From: Phoenix dactylifera
Taxonomy: Eukaryota; Streptophyta; Magnoliopsida; Arecales; Arecaceae
Reading direction: 5' to 3'
DNA: 64,000 nucleotides
Assembly (NCBI RefSeq): GCF_009389715.1
Contig: NC_052405.1
Location: forward strand, 7,233,194-7,297,193
Position 1 is the first letter of the stretch. Each line of letters opens with the position of its first letter. The notes under the pieces are model-generated. The model saw nothing but the letters and a program-made list of their open reading frames with translations. It was not told the origin of the DNA and did not search any database. This document shows positions 32,141 through 44,493 of the stretch, piece after piece. Both the position numbers and the translations under genes were made by a program.

Positions 32141-33171
32141 GACAATGCTCTTGCCTCTAGTTGGAAGGCTTCCTGATCATATATAAACCACCATCAAACC
32201 ATTCTTCTGATTTATTCAAAAACATATTCGCACTGCAGTGCAAGAGATGAAAGCAAGTTCGTGATTGTTGCCACTGCTGTTCTTGATATGCAATTCTTTA
32301 TGCTGGATACATAGTAGAGATGTGGCGAGTCGTTAGCTTATTCGACAGTGTTGCCTTATGTCCTCTTCCATGCGTATGCACCAGCTCGCGAAAATGGCAG
32401 TAGTTCATCTGAGAGAACACTCTAAATGAACTGACGCTGAGTGTGATAAGTAACCGACTGAAATAGCTATGTATATGCTTATTGAACAGATTTTCCTAAT
32501 TACTTTGGATATGGAGATGGCAAAATTCTTTGCTAGGTAGCTAAATCACTGGACTAATGTTTGCACCTAATTACATTTGTTCTGTATACGCTTATGCTTA
32601 AAGTGTGTACTGGGCGAGGGACTAAACAGAAAATGAACGTCGAATTCCAAGAGCCAGGATTTTTTTTTTTTTTGGGGGGGGGGGGGGGGTGCAATAAGAG
32701 TCAGGGATAATATTTTCAATCAAACAAGGACAGGTGTTAATTAAACCCAAAAGAAAAGGAGGCAAAATGTGTTATAGGGATATGATATGAGAGAGAGTAT
32801 AGCCAGAGAAGCTGTAGTCCGCTTCTGGGGTACTGCAATTCATGAAGTTTATCGTTGGCTCTATCGGCCTTCCCAAGGTGGGTATGGCGAACATATGAAA
32901 TCAAGCATTCCTACTCCTCGGCTTTCCTCTCTGTTTTGCCCTTTTTTATTATTATTATGTAAGCTTGGGCTGGGCCAAGCTCGGGTTAGGCCGGTCAAGC
33001 GGACCGGGCCTTGACCGGACCATCGCAATGAATGATAACTAGATTTTGTTTTCCTTTGTTTAAAATTGCTTTTTCCCTGCTAGAAACTGCCGAATCGAAC
33101 AAGCAAGCACCGCGAGGACGGGCTGAGTAGCTGCGACGGTAGAGAAACAATCGGGTTGGGCCGCATTGCGG
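32141..33171. other. MLO 3' region and MLO-NFU2 intergenic space
   Basis: The MLO 3' UTR presumably occupies the first few hundred bases; I found no AATAAA there. At 32660-32689 a run of 14 T is followed at once by 16 G. At 32960-33025 there is an imperfect inverted repeat of GGCCGGTCAAG / CTTGACCGG. Nothing else recognisable. Confidence 0.5.
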
Positions 33172-33178
33172 TATAAAT
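33156..33178 (+). promoter_or_regulatory. Core promoter of NFU2: TGGGCC site and TATA box
   Basis: TATAAAT at 33172-33178 lies about 200 bases before the NFU2 start codon, with TGGGCC (a site II/TCP-type word frequent in plant housekeeping and plastid-protein promoters) just upstream at about 33156-33162. Transcription would start near 33205. Assigned from position and sequence only. Confidence 0.55.
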
Positions 33179-33379
33179 GGTCTATTATGCCTTATTAAAA
33201 GGGAGGCCCAGTCTGAGGCAGCAGCAGTCCACCAGGGAGACCGCGCCTCCCAAGTCCCAACCCCCAACCCTCGTTTGGCGTTCTCCCATCTGGTTGGAAA
33301 GAAGCCATTGCCTCGAGCGAGCCACAGCAGATAGAGATCAAGAGACTTGAAGCGTGCGATTCCTTTCACCCAGCCAGCG

Positions 33380-36300
33380 ATGCAATCGGTGGTGTTCAAT
33401 CCTTGTCCTTCTTGCTGCAGGGCTCAGCAGTCCCCTGAAGCCTCCTCTTCTTCTTCTACTTCCGGCCTCTTCCGCTCCCGCCTTCTCTCTTTCAAGGTCT
33501 CTATCTCTTTTCCCATCCCCTTCTCTCCCCCCCTCTCTCTCTTTTAAATTTTATCAGTTGTGGTTTCTGATTCCAAAGAGACTGTCTTGTAATCTCTTTG
33601 AGTTGATTTAATTTTGTGTCTTGTTGTAATTTTTCTATAAATCGCAGGATTCGGGCTTCAGGGGAACCAGGATTTCAATCGGCCGATGTGGCCTCGGGAG
33701 TTCTTGTCCTTCCCTTCTTCCGATGGCTTCCCGATCCCGAAGATGGTATGGTAAGCCGTTGTCTTTGATTATTGGGTTTTTGTTCGTCTTTCAAGCTGGG
33801 AAATTGGGATGTTTCTGCTTTGTTTCGAATCCTATAAAGACCAGAATCTCTGGTCAAGGTTCCATTTTTACAAGATAGACTAATCTCTGGATGATTTTTG
33901 ATTTGGACTTGTACTTCTTATAGCCCCGGAAAAACGTTTATTATAGTTTTTCAGGAGATATGAAAGAAAGGATCTCTTACTTCTCTTTTGGTGGATTATT
34001 AGTTACATAAATTGTGAAAGTACTCATGCAATCACGCGATCTGAATTCTGAATATAGTGGAACCTGTTAATTGGCATAGGGAGGTGGCTTTTACTTTGCT
34101 TAGGATCCTTTGAACGTCTCAGAATCGTCTTTAGGATCCGGTCTTTGTGCTTCTCTTTCATAACTAGCTGCTAATGTATTCACGTGATCAAAGAACGGGC
34201 GTAAGGATGGGGTTATGATAAATTGCTTTGACTTAGATGGTTTTCAAAAATTAATATCACGAATCATATCACATGGAATAGAAATAGTGAAAAATATTTA
34301 GAATCAATACATGGGAGTTATGCTTTAATGTTTGTATAATATCCGCTTGACTTGCACATGAAGACACGTGGATAATATGAAGAAGTGCAATTAATAGATC
34401 AGTCTCAAGTGATGTAGTTACGGATTTGTGAGAGATGAAGAAGTGCACTTGCTTGGATGGTACCCCTTGCTGCTTGAGCAAGAGGGTGGGGATTTGATTC
34501 GCTTGGAGTAGGTTCTTGAGGGGTGTGATGGGTGTAAGGTAAGAAAGGTGGGGATTAGCCTGCCTAATCTCAAATACACATAGAGATAGAGATAGATAGA
34601 TAGATAGATGATAGAGAGAGAGAGAGGTCTTGTAACATCGCATGCCTCTGAAACCTAATTGCAAGTTTGCAAGTTTATGAGCGGTAGCCTGGTAGTAATT
34701 TTATGGGTTGATGTGAAGGGCAAGACAGAAGTTTGATGTGCCAAACGATGACCAAAGAAGATCTAGGGACAAGTTTAAGTATAATAGAAATATGGAGTTA
34801 GAATTAATACACAAAAGAAAACTTACAAGTTGTGTCATCATAGCAGAGTCTTATGAGATGGTACCTTGATTTATATTCATTTCATTATTGAGATGTTTTG
34901 GAGCAGGTATTTGAATTGTTTGCTTTTGTGTAAAATAAATCTCCGACCTGACCCCTTGGAGCAAGTATCTTTCTTGAAGATCCTTTAGATGGCAAAGGAC
35001 ATGATCAGTCATAGGACTAAATTATGAGATAGGGCTTATAAAGCTACCTTTGATAGATGGGCATGCTGCTTTGGCTGTGGTTAAGAAAGAACATCTGTTG
35101 GTGCCATGAATGATAAAGTAACCAGCAAGCAGTGGTTGGACAACACCAATAGCTAAAAGCTCTATCATTTAAGCACCTGAGCATATGTATTCTTCCGAAC
35201 TTCCAAACCTTTGAGAGGCAGTAATGATTCACTGAAACCAAGGAGGAGAAAAGAGGAGAAGAAACCACTAGTTAAGAAGCAGGCACCGGAATCACCTAGT
35301 TGGCTGTCCCTCAACTGCTCTGCTCAAGGTCCAACTGTGTATAGGTTGATCACCCGGTAGGCACCCAGGCAACCAATTTAGGCATAGCTGGCCTAGAATG
35401 GTCTTGTGTGAACTATATTTTGGGGTAGGTTGGAGTAGTAGGTGTGTTAGTTAAGTAAATCATGAACCCCGTGTCTCATTATAATATTCAAACATGTTAG
35501 TTATAGATCATAAGTTCAACTGATTTCTTGTTATTTTTTTTTTTAAAAATGTTAGTTATCATTAGGTAGAGTTGCTTGCTTCATCAATTTAAGCTATTGA
35601 CTTTTTGTACATTAATATTATTGCATACTTTAGTGGCAAATTCTTCAATGTAGTGACATGTCATGTTGCAGTTAACTAGGTTTTCAGATGAGTAGAAAAG
35701 GTTTTTTTTAATATCTTTGCCTTTTTTTATTTTATTTATTTTTCACTTTCTATTTATTTTTATATCTTTATGATTCTTTTTTTTTAATAGAATCTGCCAT
35801 GGTTCCTTCCGAGCATCGACCTTTTGCTTAACAATGTGCAATCCCATGGCTGCTAGCATAGCAGAACCACTTTAAAATGCTGGGACCATAGTCGGATTCC
35901 TTGAGATGGAGTTATACAAAAGTATGAACCGAAAATGTTTGGTTTTCTAGCAACATCCAGTATCCCTATTTTTAACGAGTTATGCTAAGAAAACATGCTT
36001 GGAAGTTCTGCCAAATCTGCGAAACCAAACCTTAAAAAGTAAAAGTTTCGATTTTGGCCAGAACTAACTGAATCTAGGGCTGATCTCAGAGCTTTGGTTG
36101 TAGCCAATGCATTAAACCAAATTCCTTTTATATATTAGCTATCTTTTCTTTTGTTATTTCTTTATTTCTTTTAGTTTGTCAATCATTTACTATAGGTTAA
36201 ACTTAGATTTTACAACTTTTGATAAGATTTGGAAGTTTGCAATGTAACATTCCAAAAATGCTTAGAACATAAATTCTTAGAATGTAAAGCTTTTGACATA

Positions 36301-39300
36301 TGTTTGGCTATCCTACAGCTCAATTCTTATAAGCAGTTAGATGTCATACATTCATTGTTATCTGGATACTCCAAATTTTGGGGTGTGTCGCACACTTGGA
36401 CACTTGGGACCTTTTGGACACTCTTGACACTTCATACCATCATGTCATGATTTCATCAGGATTAAATGTATATTTAGTGACTTCTATATGAAAGTTATCA
36501 AGTATAACATGAAAATAGCAAGCAATTTATCTAATTTTATGAGATTTAGGAGTATAGGTCTATCTAGTTTGTTATTTGTTATATACATGAGCCGATATAT
36601 ATTTACACATGAATGTATAATATATAGATATTTCCTATGTGTCTGATTTTTTGAAGATTCCCATGTTGTATTCTTCTAGATGCTAAAAAACTTGATACCT
36701 CTGTCATGTGTCCAAGTAACATGGCATACATTATATTTCTTTCAAACTGTAAATTGATATATTATGCTGTAAACATTTTCCCCCCCCAACCATCCTATAT
36801 TTTTTTTAAAAAAATTGATCTCTCAGCATGAAACCACTAAAACATCCCAAAATCCAAAAGCTTTAGTGTGCTTGCATTAATGTCTGATGTGTTCCTTGAT
36901 TTATTGTCATTATATATTTATAGCTTTCCTGGTTCCGATTGATTTCTAATTTTTTATTTTATCTGAAACTGCCAACATTGAACTTGGAACCATTGAAACT
37001 GAACTGCTTTGGTACGTGAGACTGCAACTAAAACCAAGCTTTCAAGCAAGTAGCTTCGTCTTAGCACACTATTAAACTGCAGTTATGGCTCTATTGAGGT
37101 CTATGTGGCTGTGGTGCCCCATTTCTTTTGAAGTTTCAGTATTGGGTACAAGCTAAGAGCGGTCTTTGGTGCAATGGTAAAGTTACTCCATTATGACCTG
37201 ATTGTTACATATTCGAAACATGGAAACACCCTCTCTCTGTATATGAGGGTAAGGCTGCATGCATTTGACTCCCCCCCTTCCCCCAAACGACCCCATAGTG
37301 GCGAGGGGCTCATGCACTGAGACACCTTCCAGTATAGGCTACAAAGAATGTTTATGGTTCTATGATTTTGTAAGGCTGTTACAGTATAATGGTTTTCTCG
37401 TTTTCCCTGGATAAATTTGTGATGTCAGTCTTTTCTTTTTGTCCTTGCTGCAGTGGTTAGAGCTATTGCTACTCCAGATCCAGTAGTGGAAATGCCACTG
37501 ACTGCAGAAAATGTTGAGTCAGTTTTAGATGAAGTGCGACCATACCTTATGGCAGATGGAGGAAATGTGGCACTACATGAGATTGATGGAAATATTGTAA
37601 GGTTGAAACTACAAGGAGCATGTGGATCCTGTCCAAGTTCTGTAATGACAATGAAGATGGGCATTGAGCACCGCTTAATGGAGAAAATTCCAGAAATAGT
37701 TGCAGTTGAACCCATCGCTGATGAGGAAACAGGGCTCGAGCTAAATGCCGAAAATATTGAGATGGTAAACATTCACATAACCATTCACATAGTAGCAATT
37801 CTTTCTTTGCAACTATTTTTCTTTCAAATGTTTAACTGCCTTCTATAATCTATAGTTTTCTTTCTTGTTCTTCCAATCCATACTTATGGTGCAGTATCCA
37901 TTTTTTTTTAAATCTGCTGGCTGGAGGATTGCTATACTTTTGTTTTTTTCTTAGCTCTATCCCACTTTTGCTCCTGGTGGGCTGCATTAGTCTGTTACCA
38001 CTTGCCAGGACTCTATTAGGTTTTCTTAATTTTTCCATTTTTGGAAATCGGATAATGCTTAAATGTTATGGTAAATTGGAACTCTTAATTAATCAGTTGT
38101 CAGTGAATAAAAATTTCCATGCAAAATTTTTGTTCAACCACTTTTAACTACACCTGACTAGCATGATTGCACCCTTACATTTGACACATGGCCGCCGCCC
38201 CATGTGTGTCCTCCATGTCAGCAAGATGATATGGGTTTGGGTTTTGTTGCAAGTGAGCGAATTGAGCATCGGGTTAAGTTCCATATCAGCTAGATATGAA
38301 CATCCAAAATTCAAGTTCTACATTATAAATTGAACCTAACAAAGCCAAGATGTTTAAGAGTTCCTCATCAGGAAAAAGGTCTTCAGACATACATTTGCTA
38401 TGTATCAAGTACCCATGCAACTTCGTTTGATGCGTACTCATTGGTATTCTCGGCACTCATTGACAAAATGCACTCCTACTTGTCAAATACTCTCAACTCA
38501 GAAATTGAAGGAAGAAAAGATTGATTCACAGAATCCCATAAGTGAACCAAATGTGTCCAACAAAGCTTATCAAACGACATGTCCAATAAAAGTTATAACA
38601 GAATCTCATGCGCCAGTAGTCCCCTTGTTACTTCAAACACAATAAAAGACCTTGATAACAAATATAAGTGGGCCCTCACCCTTGGCAGAAGCAAATTGAA
38701 AAGATGGGTTGGATGTCAAGAAGTGCATGTTTACATGAAATTAATATTTCAAATTAATAAGTTTTGATTACAAACCTCTTGCTAGACCTAGATAATCACT
38801 CTAACACAAGGCATGGCATGACTCTTTCCAATGTAGTTATGCAAAATAGGTTCTCATCCATATCAATTTGAAATTGGTCTAGTCATTATGATATTTGATA
38901 TAATGAAGATTTATCTTCCCCGCTGATCTTGCACATGCATTATCCTCCAATTCTTTTGTTCCTGTCCTTTTTGAAATAAAATGTGATCATATATATAAGT
39001 TACATTTGATGCTGACAAAAAGGTTCATAGTCTTTACCTGCATCAAAGTCCTCGAGACTATTTGCTTACTTTAGCCATACAATTTTGTGCTTTACCTGCA
39101 TCATTCGCCCACCTTCAGTCTTAGGAGCCTGCATGATATATTGCTCTTTCGCTATTCTTGTGGCAATTAATATGTGGAAGCTAAAATGCTAATGCTCATC
39201 TTTGGTCCCATGTCAGGTACTTGACGAGATTAGGCCATACCTCAGTGGAACTGGTGGTGGTGAGCTTGAGCTCGTCACCATTGAGGAGCCAATTGTGAAA

Positions 39301-39405
39301 TTGCGACTTTCAGGCCCCGCCGCTGGGGTCATGACTGTTCGAGTGGCAGTGACGCAGAAGCTTCGAGAAAAGATCCCTTCAATTGCAGCAATTCAACTCT
39401 TATGA
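33380..39405 (+). CDS. NFU2: NifU-like Fe-S scaffold protein, chloroplast (NFU2 type), 239 aa
   Basis: Scaffold that assembles and hands on [2Fe-2S] and [4Fe-4S] clusters in plastids, for example for photosystem I and ferredoxin. Exons 33380-33496, 33648-33750, 37454-37764, 39217-39405 (TGA) join in phase with GT-AG borders. Residues 1 to about 75 are Ser/Arg-rich with few acids, as in a plastid transit peptide. The first NifU domain (about 90-165) has the cluster-binding CGSC at Cys130 and Cys133. The second NifU domain (about 178-239, VLDEIRPYL through [13 protein letters not shown]) lacks these cysteines, as in plant NFU1-3 proteins. Length matches the family (about 235). Intron 2 is 3.7 kb and carries a SINE. 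A TATA box lies about 200 bases upstream, and an AATAAA at 39657-39662 may serve for polyadenylation. Behind the stop, the final coding block is repeated twice more. Confidence 0.95.
34445..34626. repeat. Possible SINE-like fragment followed by (GATA)n/(GA)n microsatellite
   Basis: In NFU2 intron 2. 34445-34530 has a tRNA-like arrangement (GCTTGAGCAAG stem-like word and GGGGATTTGATTC resembling a B-box), but I cannot assign a family. It is followed by a microsatellite at 34578-34626 of GATA units passing into GA units. Confidence 0.35.
37155..37325 (+). mobile_element. Degenerate tRNA-derived SINE (Au-like)
   Basis: In NFU2 intron 2. It has the same layout as the SINE at 30615 but is more decayed: GGTCTTTGGTGCAATGGTAA, a weak B-box (TTACATATTCGAAACATGG), then GGGTAAGGCTGCATGC and CCCCATAGTGGCGAGG. 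No clear target duplication remains, which suggests an old copy. Confidence 0.75.
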
Positions 39406-39500
39406 TACCTGAGAAAAGATCCCTGCAAATGCAGTACAGCTCCTAAAATATTTGAGAAAGATCCCTTCCATTGCAGCAGTTAGCTCCTAAAATAAATACC
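39365..39500 (+). repeat. Threefold tandem repeat of the NFU2 C-terminal codons
   Basis: The block GAGAAAAGATCCCTTC...CAATTGCAGCA starts at 39365 (coding), 39411 and 39454 (both after the stop), with periods of 46 and 43 bases. The first copy encodes the last residues and stop of NFU2; the other two lie in the 3' UTR and have diverged by several substitutions and small indels. Confidence 0.85.
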
Positions 39501-39656
39501 CGGCAGGGAAAAAAAACACTTTTTTATATATCATCTTGTGAGCTCATGTGTTAAACATTTTTATAAGTAATTATTTTACCTAGTGCAAAAATTTGATCGT
39601 AATTTATAGTTTTACTGTTTCGTGGAAATCTATGTACTTGCTGTAATTTTTTTGTA

Positions 39657-39662
39657 AATAAA
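39657..39662 (+). terminator. Candidate poly(A) signal of NFU2
   Basis: AATAAA about 250 bases after the NFU2 stop codon, following a U-rich stretch (TGTAATTTTTTTGTAAATAAA). Position and context are typical of plant genes; not proven by transcript data. Confidence 0.4.
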
Positions 39663-40633
39663 ATGTTATAGGAAGATCTGTGCACCAACTTTAAAATATC
39701 AGTTCTGGCAGTCCATTTCCCAAGCGAGGCATATTTAATTGAGAGCAATGAACTTGGAAATGTGGAATGCTGTAGCCAGTTGCAGCGATCTAAATGTCAA
39801 GTGGCATGGAATTGTCTTGGGCCTTATTAGATTACCTCAGTGTTGTTGCAGGATGAGAAAGTCAGAACAGCTATGCGAAAGATTTTTTTTTTTAAAGAGA
39901 AAAACTATTTGACCCACCTTATCTTCTGTTCATCCATTTTTTGAGGTAATATTGTTCTTTTATTTTTAACTAAGCTCTTTTTTTCTCTGTCAATGAGTTT
40001 TTTGTTAATTACTGAGCCAAAGGATGACCAAGCTTCTGCAAGTTGATTAAAGTTTGGCATACCTTGGTAAATAATTTTATTTCATATGTTTATGAGCAAA
40101 ACCAGTTGTTGAAGTCAATTAATCCAGTCCAAAATCAAACTCTTATCTGGATGCATGAGAAGAAGTAGATAGAACAAACTAGTGGTATGGATGTCATTCT
40201 TTTGCTTCCCTGCCCTTTTCCTACATTTTTTTGGGCTGATGAGCTTTACTCCATGACAAAATAACATCAAGTGCCAATCAACAGCTCTTCCAACTTTACC
40301 TTTTTTTTTTTTTAATCCCTAATTTACAGCCCTAACCAAGGAGCAAGTTCATCAGGGGGATAAAGCTTTCCCAGAGAAATATCGTTACTGGTTTCAAAAA
40401 CGGGTTCGAACTGCCCGTTTGGACAAAGAACCCGTTAACCCGATACACTCGAAGCGTTTATGGTTCGCATGATTACAAAAGTACTAATCCAATTGGGGTT
40501 CCTAGGATTTGGGCTTTCCGTCGATCTCTCCGGTCTCCACGATTCCACGCTCCCGGTGAACCGAGTCTCTTCCTCGACGCACCACGCCGGACCTCCATCT
40601 CCGGCGGGGACCGCCGTCCTCCGGAACCAGGAA

Positions 40634-40669
<36 letters not shown>

Positions 40670-43600
40670 CATCCGTCTTTCACCTTGAGATACTGATTTA
40701 TTATAGTTACAATTAGAAGTTCGTAAGAAACCAACCGATCAAAGTTTAATTGGATTCGTGCAATATTTGAAGCCTTACCTTTACTCTTCTACGTTTGACG
40801 TTCTGTCGTCGGATAATTTCTTCCTTCTTGCTTTGTTACAAGGTATTTTTCAGGAAAGATGAATAACCCACGAGTTTGATTTAGATTAGTATAGATGAAT
40901 AAGAGCGAAGTGCAAGCGATGATCTTAGAAACGTGTCAGATAGGCGAACTAGAGAGAGAGATAATGATCAATATGTGAATTTTGTTACATCATGGATTCA
41001 GGGCCTACAAATGGACTTTCAGTCAGTTGTACCGGCTGATGTTATCTTTTGTGAGATAACTGGAACTGCCTACTGGCTTCACTTGTTCAAAAAAGAGAAA
41101 AGGTAAAGGGGGGAATACATTGGGCTAGGGGATGGTCAAGCTGAAGAGACAACCCATCAAGTAACAATCTAAGTATTATGATGGAGGGCCATGCCATTAA
41201 CCGGAAGAAGTTTCCAATGAACCTCCTTTTGTGTATGAACTGTTAGAAGATTAATAAAACATGCACGATCAATTTAGTCGACAATGCAGTTCTATTCATG
41301 ATCGAAGGCATTATCTGGACTAAAAAATGGGGAAGGTGGCCCGAAGACTTCCGGAGAGGATAGTATAATTATCACTTAATGTATGTAGAAGTCAAGGTTA
41401 CAATACATGAGAGAAGACTGTCAACAATACTGTTGCATTGGTGAAGTAGGACATGGAACAAATGGTGTGCATTGGAGAAGGTGATATTAGGTGAGTCCTT
41501 GGACGGTTATTGATCTTAAAAGACATGGTAACCACAAAGTACTCACGGTTGGAGGGATACTAGGGTGGAGATAAAAAGACTTCAAAACCAGTACACCCGA
41601 TTGGTTATCAGAAGGGTTCGATGATTGCATGGCATTAATGAGTATGAACGACATTTTGTTGCTTGAGAGTTATGTAGGGGGAAGGGGGCAAACTAAAGAA
41701 AAGAAGGCTCATAAAAATGGTGCATGAACTAATCAGGGAAGCGCTGGATAGAAGGAAAGTGCTATCAGGGATCATATGAAGAAGAAGTAGAGAGGACTCA
41801 ATGGTCCTGATTAGTGACATGCACGCTTGTTATGTGGCAGACATGTTAGTTCTGACTTTCAAAGAAGATGACGGCATTGATGTTGTTGAGGCATGTAGGT
41901 TGCTGAAGTTATGGCCTGAGAGAGAACACATGCAGGAGTTAAATGGGAAAAAAAGTATTTCCATCCAATGAGAAGAAAGAAAACCTCTATGGCTTGCATT
42001 AGAAAACCATGTCATAAACAAAGAATTCCACATCGCTCCTTGTATACTGTGTTCTAAGGGATGAGGGACTGGTTAAGTGGGAGATGATGACAAACGATAT
42101 AGTGAAAGACTAGGAGAAAATTTTCTAATATAAAGGGTAGGGACTTGAGAGCGTGATTACATAATAGTTGTTTTGGTGAGCAGCAATGAATCAGTGTAGT
42201 GGCATTGCTGTCCTTGTGCTCGTCACTTATCAATAACATGTTGTTCGAGTCCTTCTAGGTTGTATGGAAAGCAGGAATCAAACTATGACCCTAGCCAGAA
42301 TTAATGATCAAGAGGTACCATGGTGTAACTATGTTATCAAACTAATAATCTACTGTATATAATTATAGAAACATAGATGAAAAAATAGCTAGTAGAATTA
42401 GAGTTGGCTTGATGAAGTGCGAGGTGATTTTTGGGATGTTAGAACTGAGGATGTTGAGATGAACGTGTGGTAAATCTAACAAAGAGCAGGAATGATTAGA
42501 TTAGTGGAGTTATATGAATTTCAGTGGTTCATGAATGAATGGCTGATGAAATTCAGTAAATCTCAAAGATGAAAGCAGATAGTTCGGACAAGAGTTGCTG
42601 TTTATTTATGTACTCTTGGACATGTTTATTAAGAGTTACGATGATCTTGTTCATTTGGAGCATGAAATTTCTACCAAGGGTGTTGCACACTTGCACCTGC
42701 TTCAGAATATGTAGGCAGCTCACTCATGTGCTCACTTCTTGTTATAATTCTTTCTTGGAGATTTGCTTCTCCATATCCCCAACTAAAGCCACCCTTATTC
42801 TAGGTAATTGAGTTCTGTTCTTTGCTTTATAGAACTTTACTCCTCCTTAGCAATCATGAATAATTATATGTAGTAAAGTCCATGCTTTGTAGGCGTCTTA
42901 GATCGTTTGCTGGAGCCCATCCCTCTCAAAGTAACTTATGTTGTTCATATCATTAGTAGAGAGTTGGAGACCACTTTCATTTTACAAATATTGTCAAAGG
43001 TAGTACTGCCTGAGTGTCCGCTGCTTTCAAGAGTTCTAAGCAACTTAGCTGCTTGGACACATGGGTTTGAGACCTGGATGTGCACTTGGACTCTTAAGGG
43101 CCTTCTACTGCTTGAGCAACATCTTTTTGACCGTGGCCTGTTAGTTAAAGGTTGTCCCGTAATTTTATTAATGCCATACAAAATAATGATAGATTGCTTT
43201 CTTTTTCCCACATATTCGCACTCATAAGAATAGACTCAACAAAGAAATACAGGAGTGCAGAAATAGAAGTTGAGAATCTGTACATAAAAATTATATGTCC
43301 ACTTTTCTTTAGTAAATACAATCTTTTAATAGTTTATAAATAATCAAGAGAGAAGGGCAAGAAAATTAGATAAGATAAAATGGGTATCCATTCATCAAAC
43401 TCTTAACCCATTTACGAGCTCATCAGATCATAACCTTCCATCACACTCCTTTCCCATTGAGTCCATCATGGCAAACCTACCATTCATCAGATATTCTTTT
43501 CCCTTTTTGAGTATTTGATAGGTTAATGATATTATTTTTTATTGTCAATATATGTTTTCTTATTCTTGTAAATAGTAGTTATCGAAGTTTCTAATTATGC

Positions 43601-43820
43601 TGTCGAGAAACTATGGAAGCTCGTTTTATTGAAAGGAAACATGGAATCTCTGTATGAGTCAGGTGAAGTAAAGATAATGAGAATATGAACCTTGATGATT
43701 GGAATCTCTTGTTATTGTTCATATCTTTTTTATAGTTTTATTTCATATTATGTAATTTGCATATATTTCTTAGCATAGTGTGACTTATTAGATTAAATTC
43801 CTAGTTCTTTCTTTAAGTAG
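39663..43820. other. NFU2-FAM32A intergenic region
   Basis: No protein gene recognised. 40390-40640 is markedly GC- and CpG-rich, followed by a (CT)n run at 40638-40668, a combination usual in plant 5' UTRs; it may be a non-coding first exon of FAM32A, with a possible donor at about 40842 (ACAAG|GTATTT), but this is a guess. 41000-42800 holds old-looking unique sequence with only short, unconvincing frames. Confidence 0.4.
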
Positions 43821-43824
43821 GTGA

Positions 43825-44493
43825 ATGTCTGCATATGAGAATGTTGCCGGTGGAAAGCTTAAGCTGAAAGGAAAAGCATTAGATGTCAAGGCAGGTGGGG
43901 TAAAGAAGAAAAAGAAGCACAAGCATCATAATGATCGTGAGTCTCAAGTCGAAAAACATGAGAATCCAGCAGGTTCGCTGTTACCGTACTGTACATATTA
44001 GAGTCTTTTTTTTAAGGAAAACTAATATGTTTTGCCCCTTCATAATTTATCAAAGGCTTCTTATTGAGCCTAGTCAAATTATTTCAAGAACAATAGTGGA
44101 ATCCCAAGTCCAAATCAAATATGGATGCATTTCCAGTCTTACACTTCATGAAGCCCAATGGTTTGCCAAACTACTATTGCCTAATGTCTTTGCCAAATGA
44201 CGTGGTGACATGTTCCCCATATTTGCGACTTTCCAGGTGGAAGTTCTGAAATATCAACTGATCCTACTGAAGACATAAATGAAGCTGACAAGTTCGGGGA
44301 TGGACATCCGCCTGCTTATGATGACCACCTCACGCCAGCTGAAAGACGGTATCTTGAACAGAGGGAGAAAATTAACATGCATAGGCTGCCAAAGAATGCA
44401 AATAAATCACATCGTGACCGGATTCAGGAATTCAATCAATGTCTGGCAAATCTCAGTGAGCATTATGACATTCCCAAAGTGGGTCCTGGTTAG
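43825..44493 (+). CDS. FAM32A: FAM32A-like nuclear protein, 134 aa
   Basis: Homologue of animal FAM32A, a small protein found in the spliceosome's catalytic (step 2) complex, where it helps exon joining; the role in plants is inferred from the family. Exons 43825-43972 and 44237-44493 (TAG) join in phase (GCA G|GT) with GT-AG borders. The N-terminus MSAYENVAGGKLKLKGKAL and the following Lys/His-rich stretch (KKKKKHKHH, about 29-37) are family features. The C-terminal half carries the conserved LTPAERRYLEQREK and the helix up to HYDIPKVGPG at the end. Length is close to the family's 110-140 residues. A splice acceptor TAAGTAG just before the start codon suggests a 5' UTR intron, so the promoter may be well upstream (perhaps near 40400). 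Confidence 0.93.

Noticed and set aside
41635..42239. Short minus-strand frames between NFU2 and FAM32A
   Set aside because: No family motif, no splice structure; length expected by chance.
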